This document shows positions 1 to 12,300 of a DNA stretch of 64,000 nucleotides, piece after piece. A program made the translations under genes and the position numbers. Positions within the stretch are counted from its first letter, which is position 1; the number at the start of each line of letters is the position of its first letter. Origin of the DNA: Biomphalaria glabrata (Eukaryota; Mollusca; Gastropoda; Planorbidae). The notes under the pieces are model-generated. The model had not been told where the DNA came from. It ran no database searches and worked only from the letters and a program-made list of their open reading frames with translations. The DNA is taken from the NCBI RefSeq assembly GCF_947242115.1, contig NC_074725.1, positions 20,431,898 through 20,495,897 of the forward strand, read 5' to 3'.

Positions 1-328
1 CTTTAAGTGGAAACCTGATGTTTAAAACTATTTTCATTTGTAACCAAGCTTGTTGTTGTTTTAAGAAAGTACATTTATATATACCGCATCACCTAATGCA
101 GTTCTCATTAAAAAAATCAAAAAATGATTTCAATGTAAGTAATCCAAAGCAGCAGGTGTTGTAAGTTATCCACATAATATCCAGTACTTCACATCAGTCA
201 GGACTTATGAATGTTAAAAATGGTTTCTGAAAAATCCCAACAATTTTGTGTTGTGGTGTAATAACTTAAATACCAGGACCCAATAATGAAATTCTTAAAT
301 AATCACATTACAAAAATTGTTTCCAAAT
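1..328 (-). other. 3' untranslated region of UVRAG (partial)
   Basis: This stretch lies directly downstream of the UVRAG stop codon on the minus strand. It is AT-rich and I see no other gene. I found no AATAAA on the minus strand here, so the transcript end probably lies beyond the left edge of the window. Confidence 0.5.
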
Positions 329-3300
329 TCAATCGACTGTCCTATCAGGCGCCTCACAGAGGTCACCCTCATCATAAGATAAACTTTGTGTGTACAGATT
401 GTCATTGGTTGCCGCAGACACACTTAGCACTGACCTTTGTCTCTCATCAGAATGTACTAGCTCTTGGTCGGATTCGCAGGTGTCACCTCGAGGACTTGAT
501 GATCCATTCGGAGAAGCAGAAAGTTTCTGCTGTGGAGGGGGGTGCTTAATAAGTTTGAAACTTGTCACTTGGTCACCGCTAAGCAGTGAAGATGATGAAG
601 TGTTGGCCTTTGCGGATGACCCTGGGTGGAGACTGTCACCAAGTTCGCCAGAGTGGTTCAGGCGGTCACTTAAGAGCTTGTTGAACTCTTCCACCACAGG
701 CTGATTGATCACCTTAAAGAAGTGGTCATCTGATGGCTGGAAAAGTTCTTCAGTTTCATCTTCTTCACTGATAGTTCTTCCAACCTGACTTGCATTTCTG
801 GCAAAATCAGAATTGGGCTCCTTAAATCCATTTATAGATTTAGAATGAAACCCATCAGAGAAATCCATACGTGGTTTAAAAACTTTGCTATCAATCTGCT
901 GGTCAGAATAGCCCAAGTCAAGTGACGAACTGAAAGCACTGCTGTCGAAATTCATAAAACTGTTTTCTCTTTTATACAGGGACACATCTAACACTGGGGG
1001 TCTTGGCAATCCATCTGTGGTGTCCGCTTCCAATGTCAAGTCTTTCCTCATGTTGCTAGAAGCACTGCTACTTGGAGCTTGACTTCTGCGGCTGGCAGGT
1101 GACTCTCCAATACTGTTGGTCTGAGGAGACTGCAATCCTAGTCCACGCTGGTCTAGTGAAGGACTCCTGTAAAACAGTTTAACATGAAACAATTTTCAAC
1201 AGTTCGTCAATAAGGAAAATGAAATATAGTTTTTGTTAGACTAGCATAAAATAAAGCAATGAATAATTTTACTAAATAACATTTGTCATCATTTATCAGC
1301 AAATATAAAATAATATCTGTGGGTGTTATATAGTTATTATTTTAACTAATTCAGTCATGCTCTAAAACTTAATCAGTTTATTTTTTTAGGTATTGAAGGT
1401 ACATTTATGCTAATTAATACCAACTAGAATTTTATTTTTTTTATTTCAACTTTGTGTTTTTATTTGTAATGATAAAGAATAATGGACAGAAACATTGATA
1501 AGAAAAGATAAGAAAAAAAAAAGTTGGGGGTTCCCTATGAAAAAAACAACAACTCAGAAACAACAAAAGAGTAAATCCTCAAACTTCAAATGAAAGACAG
1601 CCACTTACAAGCGAACACCAAGTCTCTGTTCCAGTAATGACTTGAGGTTGGGTAAGGTCTGCCGTAGGTCAGTGGTGCCAAGACCACAATAAAATCTTAA
1701 CTGTCAAATAAAAAGACAACAGATTAGAACTATCCATACCATTGACACCATAGTGAGTACTTGTGGAGGCTTAACCTGTAATATGGACACTCCACTCTGA
1801 CATTATGAAATAGTGACTGCAATTAAGGCTGAGTATTCATACGAAAGGGTTTGTAAGGAAGAATTGGTAGTTGCTTTTCAGAAAATAAATTAGAAGCATT
1901 TATCTTTCCTTATAAAATATGTTCTTGAGATTTCATGAGTAAAAATAAAAGAGTCAACAAAAGTAAATCTATTACTGTGAACACAACTTGATTACCTGGC
2001 TAATATTTTTATTGAGCAGAAACACAGCATAATTGTACTGAAACTTTTCTTTGCCTTTGCCATACAGTGGGAATCTGAAATAGGAACAAAGAAAACCAAG
2101 AGGCAATGAGAAATGGTCATTCAATTCTTGATAGATATGGTTATGACTATCTCCTCTGATCAGGCCTTCTTTAACCATTGCTAAGCACAACACACCTAAC
2201 TCAAGAACTTGACAAGAGTTCCAGAATAATCTGATACTTTAGTACTGTTCCTTGTCAGCAGCTGACCTGTGTCCTTTGCCTGAGTCAGTAGTTCACACAA
2301 AACAGTTACAACAATACTATTTTTTTTAACTCTTTCAATCCATGACATAAAAAGGTTTCAATGTAGACACAATTCAAAAACTGTAAGAAATTATTTTATT
2401 TTTTCAAATAATTCTTTTTTTGAAGTAAACTATTAAAATGTAATCTCTGAGATTATCTTTCCTAGAAATATGTTTGGTCAGCCTAAATCAGGCAATAAAC
2501 ACATGAAAGATTTTGCAAAGAAAAATTTTGCATTTGCCTAATTTGAATCATAGACATTTATCCTATAAGAATATATATATATATATATTTTGATGAACCA
2601 CCCAGATCTCAATATATATTTCTGCCCTGAAACCCTGTAGACAAAAAAAGCTACAACCAAGTCAAGGACTTGACAGCAGATTCATGTTGCCTGGAACTTC
2701 TTCCTTTCCTATTAAAAAAAACAACCAAACACTGTAGAATGTTTATTTGTAAAATGTTTTACATGTTTCAGATGTTCCTTCAGAGTTAAAAATAGTTTAC
2801 TTCCTAATCCAAACCTCCTGCAGGACGACAGGGGATGGGAGCGGGCAGGGTTTGAACGCGAGATCATCGATAAATCCAAACGATAGTCCAGTGCGCACAC
2901 TGCTCGACCAGGCAGCCACCTGTACAGTGGTATCACTGAAATACAGAGAACTGAACTTACACAAAATGTCATTTGCTGCCTATAAAGGATTTACAACTTC
3001 TAGAAACTGTAGAAATACAACAGGGCTATGGCCAATTTGTTTGAAAAGGCAACATGGTCGAATGACAAACTATCTACACACAGTGTACTCATTTCATAAC
3101 AGTGGCCTCCCAAATGTCTGTTAACCCCCTACTCAGACATGCCTACCCCCAAGACCCAGAATGTGGAACACTCAGGTTGAAAATGTGGAATTTTGGGCCC
3201 CAATGTGGAACATAAATGCGTTTACGTTTGTCAGCCATACTGTACGCAATATAAATAAAACTTCCATTATAATTACTTTAATAACAATACTAGTTTGCTT

Positions 3301-6300
3301 CTTATAAATTAGATGTAAATATTTTAATAATTAAAAGTAAGAAAACCTTTCATTCATAATTATGTCCTTTGTTTGAAATCAATAGTTCTAACTCCTAAAT
3401 GATGAATTCTAACTAAAATGTATTCTAATGACCTAGACTCAAATGTTACTATATCTATTTTTATTTGTTACTACTAGTACTGACTAGATCTAGATTATTC
3501 TAGATCTACTTGATTATCTATCCTTTTCTAGGGCTCTACTCTAATAACTATAGATGTCTCTAGTTCTAGATCTAAAATAATTTAAGAGTCTACATTTGAC
3601 TTACTAGTCTAGACCTACATCTAATAAGTCCTCTAAGTCTAAGAACACAGATTATAAAAATAATATTATAGATCTAGATTAGATCTAAATATTAATGTCT
3701 AGATCTATAGACTTATTCAACTTATTGAGAACTAAATTTATTACATAATGATGATACATAGAAATCTAGAATCTAATCTTTCTATCTAGAATCTAATCTA
3801 TCACCTTCCAAGTCTATTTCTAGATAGATCTAGATTTAGTATCATCGTCAAATCTAGTGCTATTCCTACTTTTACTTTTAGATCTAGAAAATAAACTAAT
3901 AATTAATTTAGACTAAGTAATAATTTAAATAATACTACTAGATCTAAGTAGAATAGTAGATTTAGATCTATACTCAACTATACTGTACTATGACTACTAT
4001 GTCTATAGCCTTATTTAGGCCTTAGCCTTACTGTGTCAGTGTGTCTAAGTTAATTAATTACATTTAGGTCTAGAGTAGTTTATGCTATTCGGACACCTAT
4101 AGGCCCAAATTTGAAAGTTTGACTTTGACAGCGCATTATTTAACAATGGTTTGACATAGAAAAGAAAATGACATATCAAAATCTTCTTTAGTTAAAGGAG
4201 AATAAGGATAACTACTTATATTTGTTCCCCAAACCTATATTTGTTATTATATTTAAGGTCAAAGAGGCCGTGTGTTTTCATTTAATTCGGACACATTTGA
4301 CCCACATTATTTGATTCCGGACACCATAATTTATTTCGGACAGTCACTATATTTAGGCATCAATAAACTCAGATTTTAATTCTATATTAACATTAACTAA
4401 ATTTTAAGATCCCCAGGCATAGCCCCTCACATGAAATCATTACGATGTTTTCAAACTATGCATAAATACGAACACAAAAAATAAAAATATGAACACACTT
4501 ATTCTACCAAAATTAGGTCACTGGAATAGTGATTTCTGCACCGACTTTTAGACTTATTTTATGTTTGTTTATTTTATGTGTGTTGAATGTTTGGGGTTTG
4601 CATGATTAGATGTGTGTTGAATGTTTGTGTTTTTTTTTTGTTTATTAATTTAATAAATTTCTAATACAGATGATCTTTTGTAGTATAGTAGGCCCCTACA
4701 GGTTACGATAGCCATTCTTGCCTAAGTGAATCCTCTATATTCTCTCTATATAAATCTAGATCTATCTAGTAGGTCTAGATCTAAGCATTTAACTTAATTC
4801 AATGTACCAAGCTCACTCCAAACATTTACCCATTCATTCTCTATTTAAAAAAACAACAACAAACGAACAAATATAATATAAGATCATTTTTATTGATGTC
4901 CAAAACTGGCTGTCCGAAATAAATTTTGGTAAGAAAATCGTATTTAATTCGGACACCGTATTAATTTTTTTTTTTTATAGAATTAGAAAACTTGGCTTAT
5001 GAATCAAATAAATTAGCTCCAAAAACAGAATAAATATTGCCAGGCTCATTAGTATAGACTTAGCCAATCAAAAAATATAGTCTTAACTCTAGGAAGAGGT
5101 AAAATCATCCGGGTAACATAGGAAAAAACAACAATCTGACTAACAAATTTGAAATTCGTTTTTCTTACATAAAAAGACAGCTAAATGGAAGGAAATTGTG
5201 TCAAAGTCATTGGAAAATGGACAAGCACATTATACAGCGCGCTAGTTTTATAATAAATATTAAAATAATTATTTAATGACCACAAAAAACAGCGAATGTC
5301 CGAATTCATGTAATGTCCGAAATAAATAAACTACTATAGATCTAGGTCTTTAATTTAAATAACGTATTTTTTAAAAAATCCTTTTCTTAGATTACTTAGA
5401 AACCTAAGAAACCAGTTGAGTTAGTGTTAGAATAGTCACCTGAATAGTGAGTATTATCCTATTACTATTACTAACTAACTATTAGTATTAGTGACGTCTA
5501 GATCTAGTAATCTAGTATCTAGTCTAGACTAGTAGAGCCATTGTCGGGAAAAGAAAGGGATTTGAATGGAACAATTGGCTTATTAGCACTTACTAGATTC
5601 TAAGAATAGATCTAGATCTAGTATCTAGGCCTAGAGTATTACTAGATCTATGTCTAGATCTACTATGATCTAGCTCAACCTTATCTTCGTAAATTTAGGA
5701 CACACCGGGTCCGGGAGAAGATGAAATGTAAACAATAAACACAGACCTATATATATTTTATTTTGCATTCAGTATTTTAATTTCGCATTATTAATAAATA
5801 ATGAAAAATCGGCGATTTTTTTTTTTTTTGTGTTGGAATTCAGACTTGGCGGAACAAAAAATCGTGAATGCGGAACGGCGGAACATGTGAGCTTTTTTGA
5901 TGCTTTTGCGGGACGGTTCCGCATAATGCGGGACTGTAGGCATGTCTGCCCTACTTTTCACCACTTATACAACTGACCTGTCACACATCCCTACTAGCAA
6001 TCTCAGCTCCTTTATATGATAGGAATAAAGATAGAAAGTAGCTATACTAAATGAAGATGCTTAATGATAAAACTCTCGGAGAAACAAATCAACATACTCT
6101 CTGTCTTTCTCTGTCAGCTTACTGTGCACATGGTCGATGATGATGGAGCGAGAGCCTTTATGCACCATGGGATACCGCAGTGGCATGTCCATGAAATGAG
6201 ATACCATCGTTGTCAGGTGGCAAGTGAAACCCAGCGCCACAGAAACCCGAACTTCATCTTGTCCTGTTAGGGGAGACAGACAAACGTTTATTCAACAGCA

Positions 6301-9300
6301 AATACAAACCAAAATTGATTTAATGGTCCTTAAAGTGGAATCAGAATGTCTTTTTTGGAACTCATCGATGCTGCCCTGAACATGAAAATGGTGTATTTAC
6401 TAGGAACTACATGAACAGAGAGAGTTTTTACATCATTAAAAGTTGATGTATTTTTATTTTATGTCTTTACGGCCATGATAACAAAGGAAACAAATCTTCA
6501 AAAATCATAAAATTAATAATCACATAATCAGCATACTCAATGAGAACCGTTCAACCGAACTTTAAATGGTTAGAATTTATTTCTTGAAACATTTTAAAGA
6601 CAAGATATCTTAGAACAACCATAAAACTGAGTCTTTGTCTGTTTCTCTCTATTGAAATTTTCACAATTAAGCTAAAAAAAAAAAGAGTATGTTATAAGAT
6701 AGATGCAGTAAAGTTCCACTGTGTCTCAGTTTTTATAGACCAGCCTAGGCACAGGCTTGATATAACTGACAGAGTACCTGGCAGAAGGAAGCCTCCGAGC
6801 AAGATTACTGCAAATTTCTTACAAAGTTGAAGGATATAAGATTTGAGACCAATAGAAAATCCATTGCAGAGCAGGTGTAGGCGGCGAAATGAAAACCTAA
6901 ATGGACTGAAAGTGGTAAAATATGTAGGTTGCAGCTGAGACTGTGTAGCTACATGAAATACTGGATTCCTCATTAATTTTTGGGCTCGAAGACATGCCTT
7001 ATTATGGCCAACCACTTTTAGTTCACAATATAATGTCAAGTAATTATAATAGATGAGTGTCCTTAAATGGATGATAAAATCCTATCAAAGAATGCTGTAT
7101 GTGGTCCAAAAAAAAAAGTCCATGTACTTTTGGTTCTTTTTTCTTCTTCTTCTTCTAGCCAGCTTTACAGCTCTTTTGCAGACTGTGCCAAGGAAAAAAA
7201 GTGTGCTGTTTTCTTCAGTTGTTCAGCACTGCCGTACAGGGTGTTGGTTATGTTGGGCTGTAGTGGGAGTAGGGTCTGCCTAAGGTGGATTAGGGAGGGG
7301 CATTCAAAGAGGTTTGGTTCTTTTAAAATGATTACATAACACACACACACAAAATAATTTAAGGACTTACAAATATTCTTACATTGCTTGCAATGAAAAA
7401 ACAAAACAAATACTCAAATATTTTCAATTACTTTGTTTCAGACTAGTATTTCAAATGTATGATTTCAAAATTACCTTGATAATCTTCAGCATTTGGAAGT
7501 TTGACACCATTAATGTAGAAATTATGTTTTTCATCCTGAAATGAAACAAACAAATTCTGACATTTCAAATACATGATTCTCTTTTTCTTTATTATTCTAC
7601 TGTGCCATTAATAGACACTGATAGTTGGTCGCCAGAGGTAACATTACTTAAGACAATGTTGAACCTGCCAAAACTTACCTCAGTAATTGGGTAAATGTAA
7701 TGCACCATTTCACTTATGATTTGTTTTCTACGAAACAAGACCTGAGCATTCTCTTTGACTAGCATTTCTCTGAAATAATGCCAGAAGAAATGTTTATATT
7801 TATTTAAACACTATTTTCCAATTCAATTCTTATCATGGCCCGCATACTTTCATCTTACAACTTGAAATTTCAATTTTTTTTTCATTTTAATATTACGGCT
7901 GATGTGTAACAAATTCAATTTTTTAGTCTCCAAACAAATGATTCCCATTATTTGGTTTCAACAACAAAACATCCAGCTACATATCCTAACAATAACTATG
8001 AGTTAGAGCTTTCCTCGTAATATTCTTTGGAGCTAAAGACTCACACAGGAAGACAATACAAATGAAAAGGCTGTTGTTTAATAACACTGTTTAAACATTC
8101 CTTACCGAGACTGTATATGTTGCATTCTTTTTTCTTCTGCATCCTTCTCTGTTTTGGAGAGTTGATCTTTTTTCTCTTTCAACAACTTACCTATTAAATA
8201 AAAACATAACCATTATATATCAAAACGCAGTCATTTTTTTAAAATTTTTTGTACAAAGCTCAATACATCTGGCTTAAGAATAAAGTGTAAACAAAAGTCT
8301 CCAGTACTAAAACTAACATCGACTCTCTTGCTGTGTCCTGTATTGGTCCAGCGCATCTTGTTCCAACTGTTTCTGCTGTGTTTGCCAGAGAAGTTCCTTT
8401 CTAAGTTGCCGAACTTTCACGAGTAACACTTCTCTTGACAGTAACTGAAACAGGCACCAAAATAATAAAAACAAAATTTGAAATAATCTTTCGTAATACA
8501 TTTTAAAATAAGGTTTGTGGTGAGAAACATTCGTGAGAAGTAAAGTGTAAAGTTATGGAGCACAAAGAGTTGTGTACCTTTTCAGAGTTTTCACTGGAGG
8601 ACATCAATTTATCTTCAATATCAGAATGTATTCGTCTTACTGAGGCCCTAGTTTGTCTGATGGCCCTCTGGACTGTGTGAATTCTGCAATAAAATATAAA
8701 CTTTTTAAAATGTAAAAAAATTAAATTAATGGCCAAAAAAAAAAAAGAAAAAAAAAAAAGAACATCCCATAAGTAGGATAGGTGTTTGACCCAACACATC
8801 TGTCGAATGGTAAGTAATGCTTCTATACTGTCCACTCAAGTCTCCAGCAAAATATGAATAATTTTAGTCTTGCCAGTCTAGTATCTCCATTAAAGAGTGA
8901 ATGCACCTTTGATGTCTCCTAATGTGAACCCAAGTTTCATAACCATGTAACGTTAATTTTAAATGCTTCAAACATATTAATAAACTTTGATTAAGTACTA
9001 AGTTTTTATTACATTTAAGATTCTTTTTTGTTTTTAATTATTGCTTTTGAAAATATTAATCAGAAATGCTTTACATAAACATTGTTTCACTTCATGAATC
9101 GAATAAAAGACTCAACAACTATTCAACATTAAGATAAACTAACCTGGTGAGAGAGTTGATATTAAATGAAGGCTTTTGACTTGATTGATCCACCTTGACC
9201 ACAGCAGGTAAATTATCCAATGGTACTTCCTTGTCTGGTATCTGTTAGAAATAACAAAAGAAATGATAGCAAAAAACAAAAAAAATAAATATTTTATTTA

Positions 9301-12300
9301 ATTAATAATTACTCCAGAAAGTAATTATGTATTGTTCAAAACAAAATGTTATCGAAATTATAAACAATTGTTGGTTTTAATGGAAGTGCCTTAAGAACTA
9401 ATGGATCACCAGTTAATTCATGAAAAGGAAAGATTGATTTACCCATTGATCCAGTTGTGGACTTGAGGCTTGTTTATCATAGTAGATGAATATGTTATTA
9501 AACATACCAAACAAAAGAGTATTTGGGGGATATTTAACTCCAGGGACCTGAAGCTGTAGAACATACAAAGAACACTATCTTAGGTTTAAATGCCAAATTT
9601 GATAAATATATTTCACATGCATAATTCAAGGCATTAAGGCTTATTTGTGATTCATGTTTAAAAAAAACAACAACTTAAATACCAAAACAAAGAGACTAAT
9701 CATAAAAAAGCTGATAATTTACAATCTTTTTATATAAATAGCTTCGTTATTATTAAATAGACCAAACATCAAAATTTAATTTCAAAATCCTAGTGACATT
9801 TTGAATACAAATATAAATAAAAACTCCAATCAAGTGAAGTGAAATGATTCAATTTCTTTTCATTTACCTTATTGGAATAGAAGACTAGACCTGTTAGATA
9901 AACATGAGCAAGCAATGCAATCTTACAGACTTTCTCATAAGAGATCCATATTTTTAAGACCACAACTGAGTCAAAGTTAAGGATTAAATAAATCTAAAAA
10001 CTACACATGCTAAAACTTACCATTACATTAAAAATGATATTTAGATAATGCGTAAAATGCATGCCACAGGATATAGAAGCTAATTTCTACAATCTTTCAG
10101 CTCCTAATTAATAACTAGGGTTACTTATTTATCTTCTTTCTTCTTAGTCAGCTATTTGCTGCTTAGCTGTTAGCACTTTTGCAGTTGGTGCCAAGGAAAA
10201 GTATCTTGACGCTTTTTTTACAGCTGTTCCCCATGCCCTACACAGTGTTGATTGTTATGATCATCTGCCCTGTAGATCACAAGGTCTGAAAGGGGTACTT
10301 TACTTCTACTATTATAGATGTAGATAGAAACTTATCTAGCTCAAAAAATGCTTTTATTGTTCAAACATGAAACACTCTTTATCTTATTCCATTAAGTCAT
10401 TGGCTAACTTTAAAGAAAAAGATACATTTTGCAGTCTTGTCAACATCTGTGTCACATCTTTGTAAATCGAAATTTTGCCAGGTTGGATTCTAAATGAGAT
10501 TTTGTAAAAAAATTTATTGTTCACTTGCTAAAAAATAAGTTCTAAAAGCAAAAATGAATGAGCGTGAAAAGTAAATATAAAAAGTATTAGTTTGCATTCA
10601 TAAAATTATAAAGTAAAATAATAATTCGGATTTTTTTTCATAAATAAAATGAATTTTCATCGGAGCTATATCTATACAAAAACAAATCAAAGAAAAAAAA
10701 AAAAAGATTTTTCTTTTTGGTGTTGTAGGAAAAATGTGAATTTTTAAGTTCCTCATTATATTGTGTTACCACAAGAATAACAAACCTGCACTCTCTTACT
10801 AACTGAAGATCTTCACAGAGAGGAAGATTCACATTAGAACAATGCAATAGAATTTATTAATGAATAATCTTAACTATATATATAAATATATTATTTTTTA
10901 AAATTTGTATTCCTGAGAAAAGCTTATAACTTGTAGCTCAGAGGAACAAAACATCTCCTATACATATTTCATACTTACCAAAGAGCCTGTAATTTTCTCG
11001 CTTGTATAAAATGCTGAGGATAGAAACAATTGTCAAAGCTTAAAGTTTAGTTTTTTAACAATTAAATAATGTTAACATTTCAAAGACTTCCAAGTCACAA
11101 TTCAATTAAAGATAATTTTGGTAGTGAGAAAAAAAAAAAAAAAAGCTAATATATTCGAACTGTTTCGAACTGATACTCTTCATTCTGAGTTTGTAGGAAT
11201 TATAGAACACAAATGTTTTCATTAAAATAATACTCAATTCTTTGTCACCTGACGTTTTTCTTATTTATATGGAATTAAGCTTTTTTGTTTTTTTAATTTA
11301 GATACTATACTCTTTTTACATTTTCTTCAATTGAATATATATATATATATATATATATGCTTTATTGAAATAAAACCATACTGATAATACTTATAGTAAA
11401 ATAAATGATAAATCGAATATTTTAATATTTTCTATTTGTCAGTATTATTATACTTTTTTACCTTTTGACTTTTCGTCTGTATGGAGTGTGAAAAATACTT
11501 CCAGATGTCTGAAATCACTGTCATGATACTTGGGGCAGTATAAATTACGTACAGCTATACTGTGTAAATGACGCAGACGTCTCTAGTGAAAGATAAAATT
11601 TAAGCCTCTTTTGTAATTAACACATTATATTGTTATCTTAAACATATGGGAAAAATCAATACTTAAATGGCTGAGTACTTTACTGTCAAGGAAATAGTCC
11701 TAGATCTAGAGGCAGTTAAATACACCTTGCAAGGATATGAAACATACAGATCTAGATCAGTGTTTTATTCTTTTCATTTACATTTATCGCTATCGCATTG
11801 TGCATGCAACATATTAAACGCAATTGTTCACCAAATTAAAATTTTAAATATATACTCTTTTACTGATAATGTTGAAAAAAAAGCCAATATATATCTATAC
11901 TATAAAGAAGAAAGTAAGATGTATGTATCTATATTATAAAGTAGAATGTGAGGTGTATGTATGTATGTATGTTACTTATAGACATCAAAACCGCTTGACC
12001 AATCTTGATAAAACTAGGCAGGAATGTTCCTTGGGTACCAACTTAGACCGTAGTGTATGTATTGTAGCCCTAAAACAAACTTAAGACCCTCAAAAAAAAT
12101 AAAGTTGTCCGACTCTATTACAGCTATAGTATTTTATGGATCTAGGCCATGTCTACAATGTTGACATGAGAAAAGATAGAAAGGATTTAGACCTAGATCT
12201 AATTTTAAGAAATACACTTTGCGCATATAAATTTTTACTTTGACACATGAAAAGACAAAAGAAGATCAATTTATTTCATTATATAATAAAATTAACCTTC

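Noticed and set aside
2805-2935. A genuine tRNA gene
   Set aside because: A-box and B-box-like words are present, but the cloverleaf is not complete, and a diverged relative exists at 36068. A SINE fits better.
7053-7404. Open frames of 76-90 codons on both strands
   Set aside because: They lie over a dispersed repeat that recurs at 10138 without keeping the frames, and they fall in a UVRAG intron.
9966-10085. Alternative UVRAG exon text ending in FNVM followed by IYLILNFDS
   Set aside because: It reads open but lacks family similarity. The exon at 10426-10489 (NPTWQNFDL) joined to 9965 reproduces the conserved order exactly.
11869-12084. Small open frames at the Helitron start
   Set aside because: They overlap terminal sequence and microsatellite-like GTAT repeats, and they have no domain.
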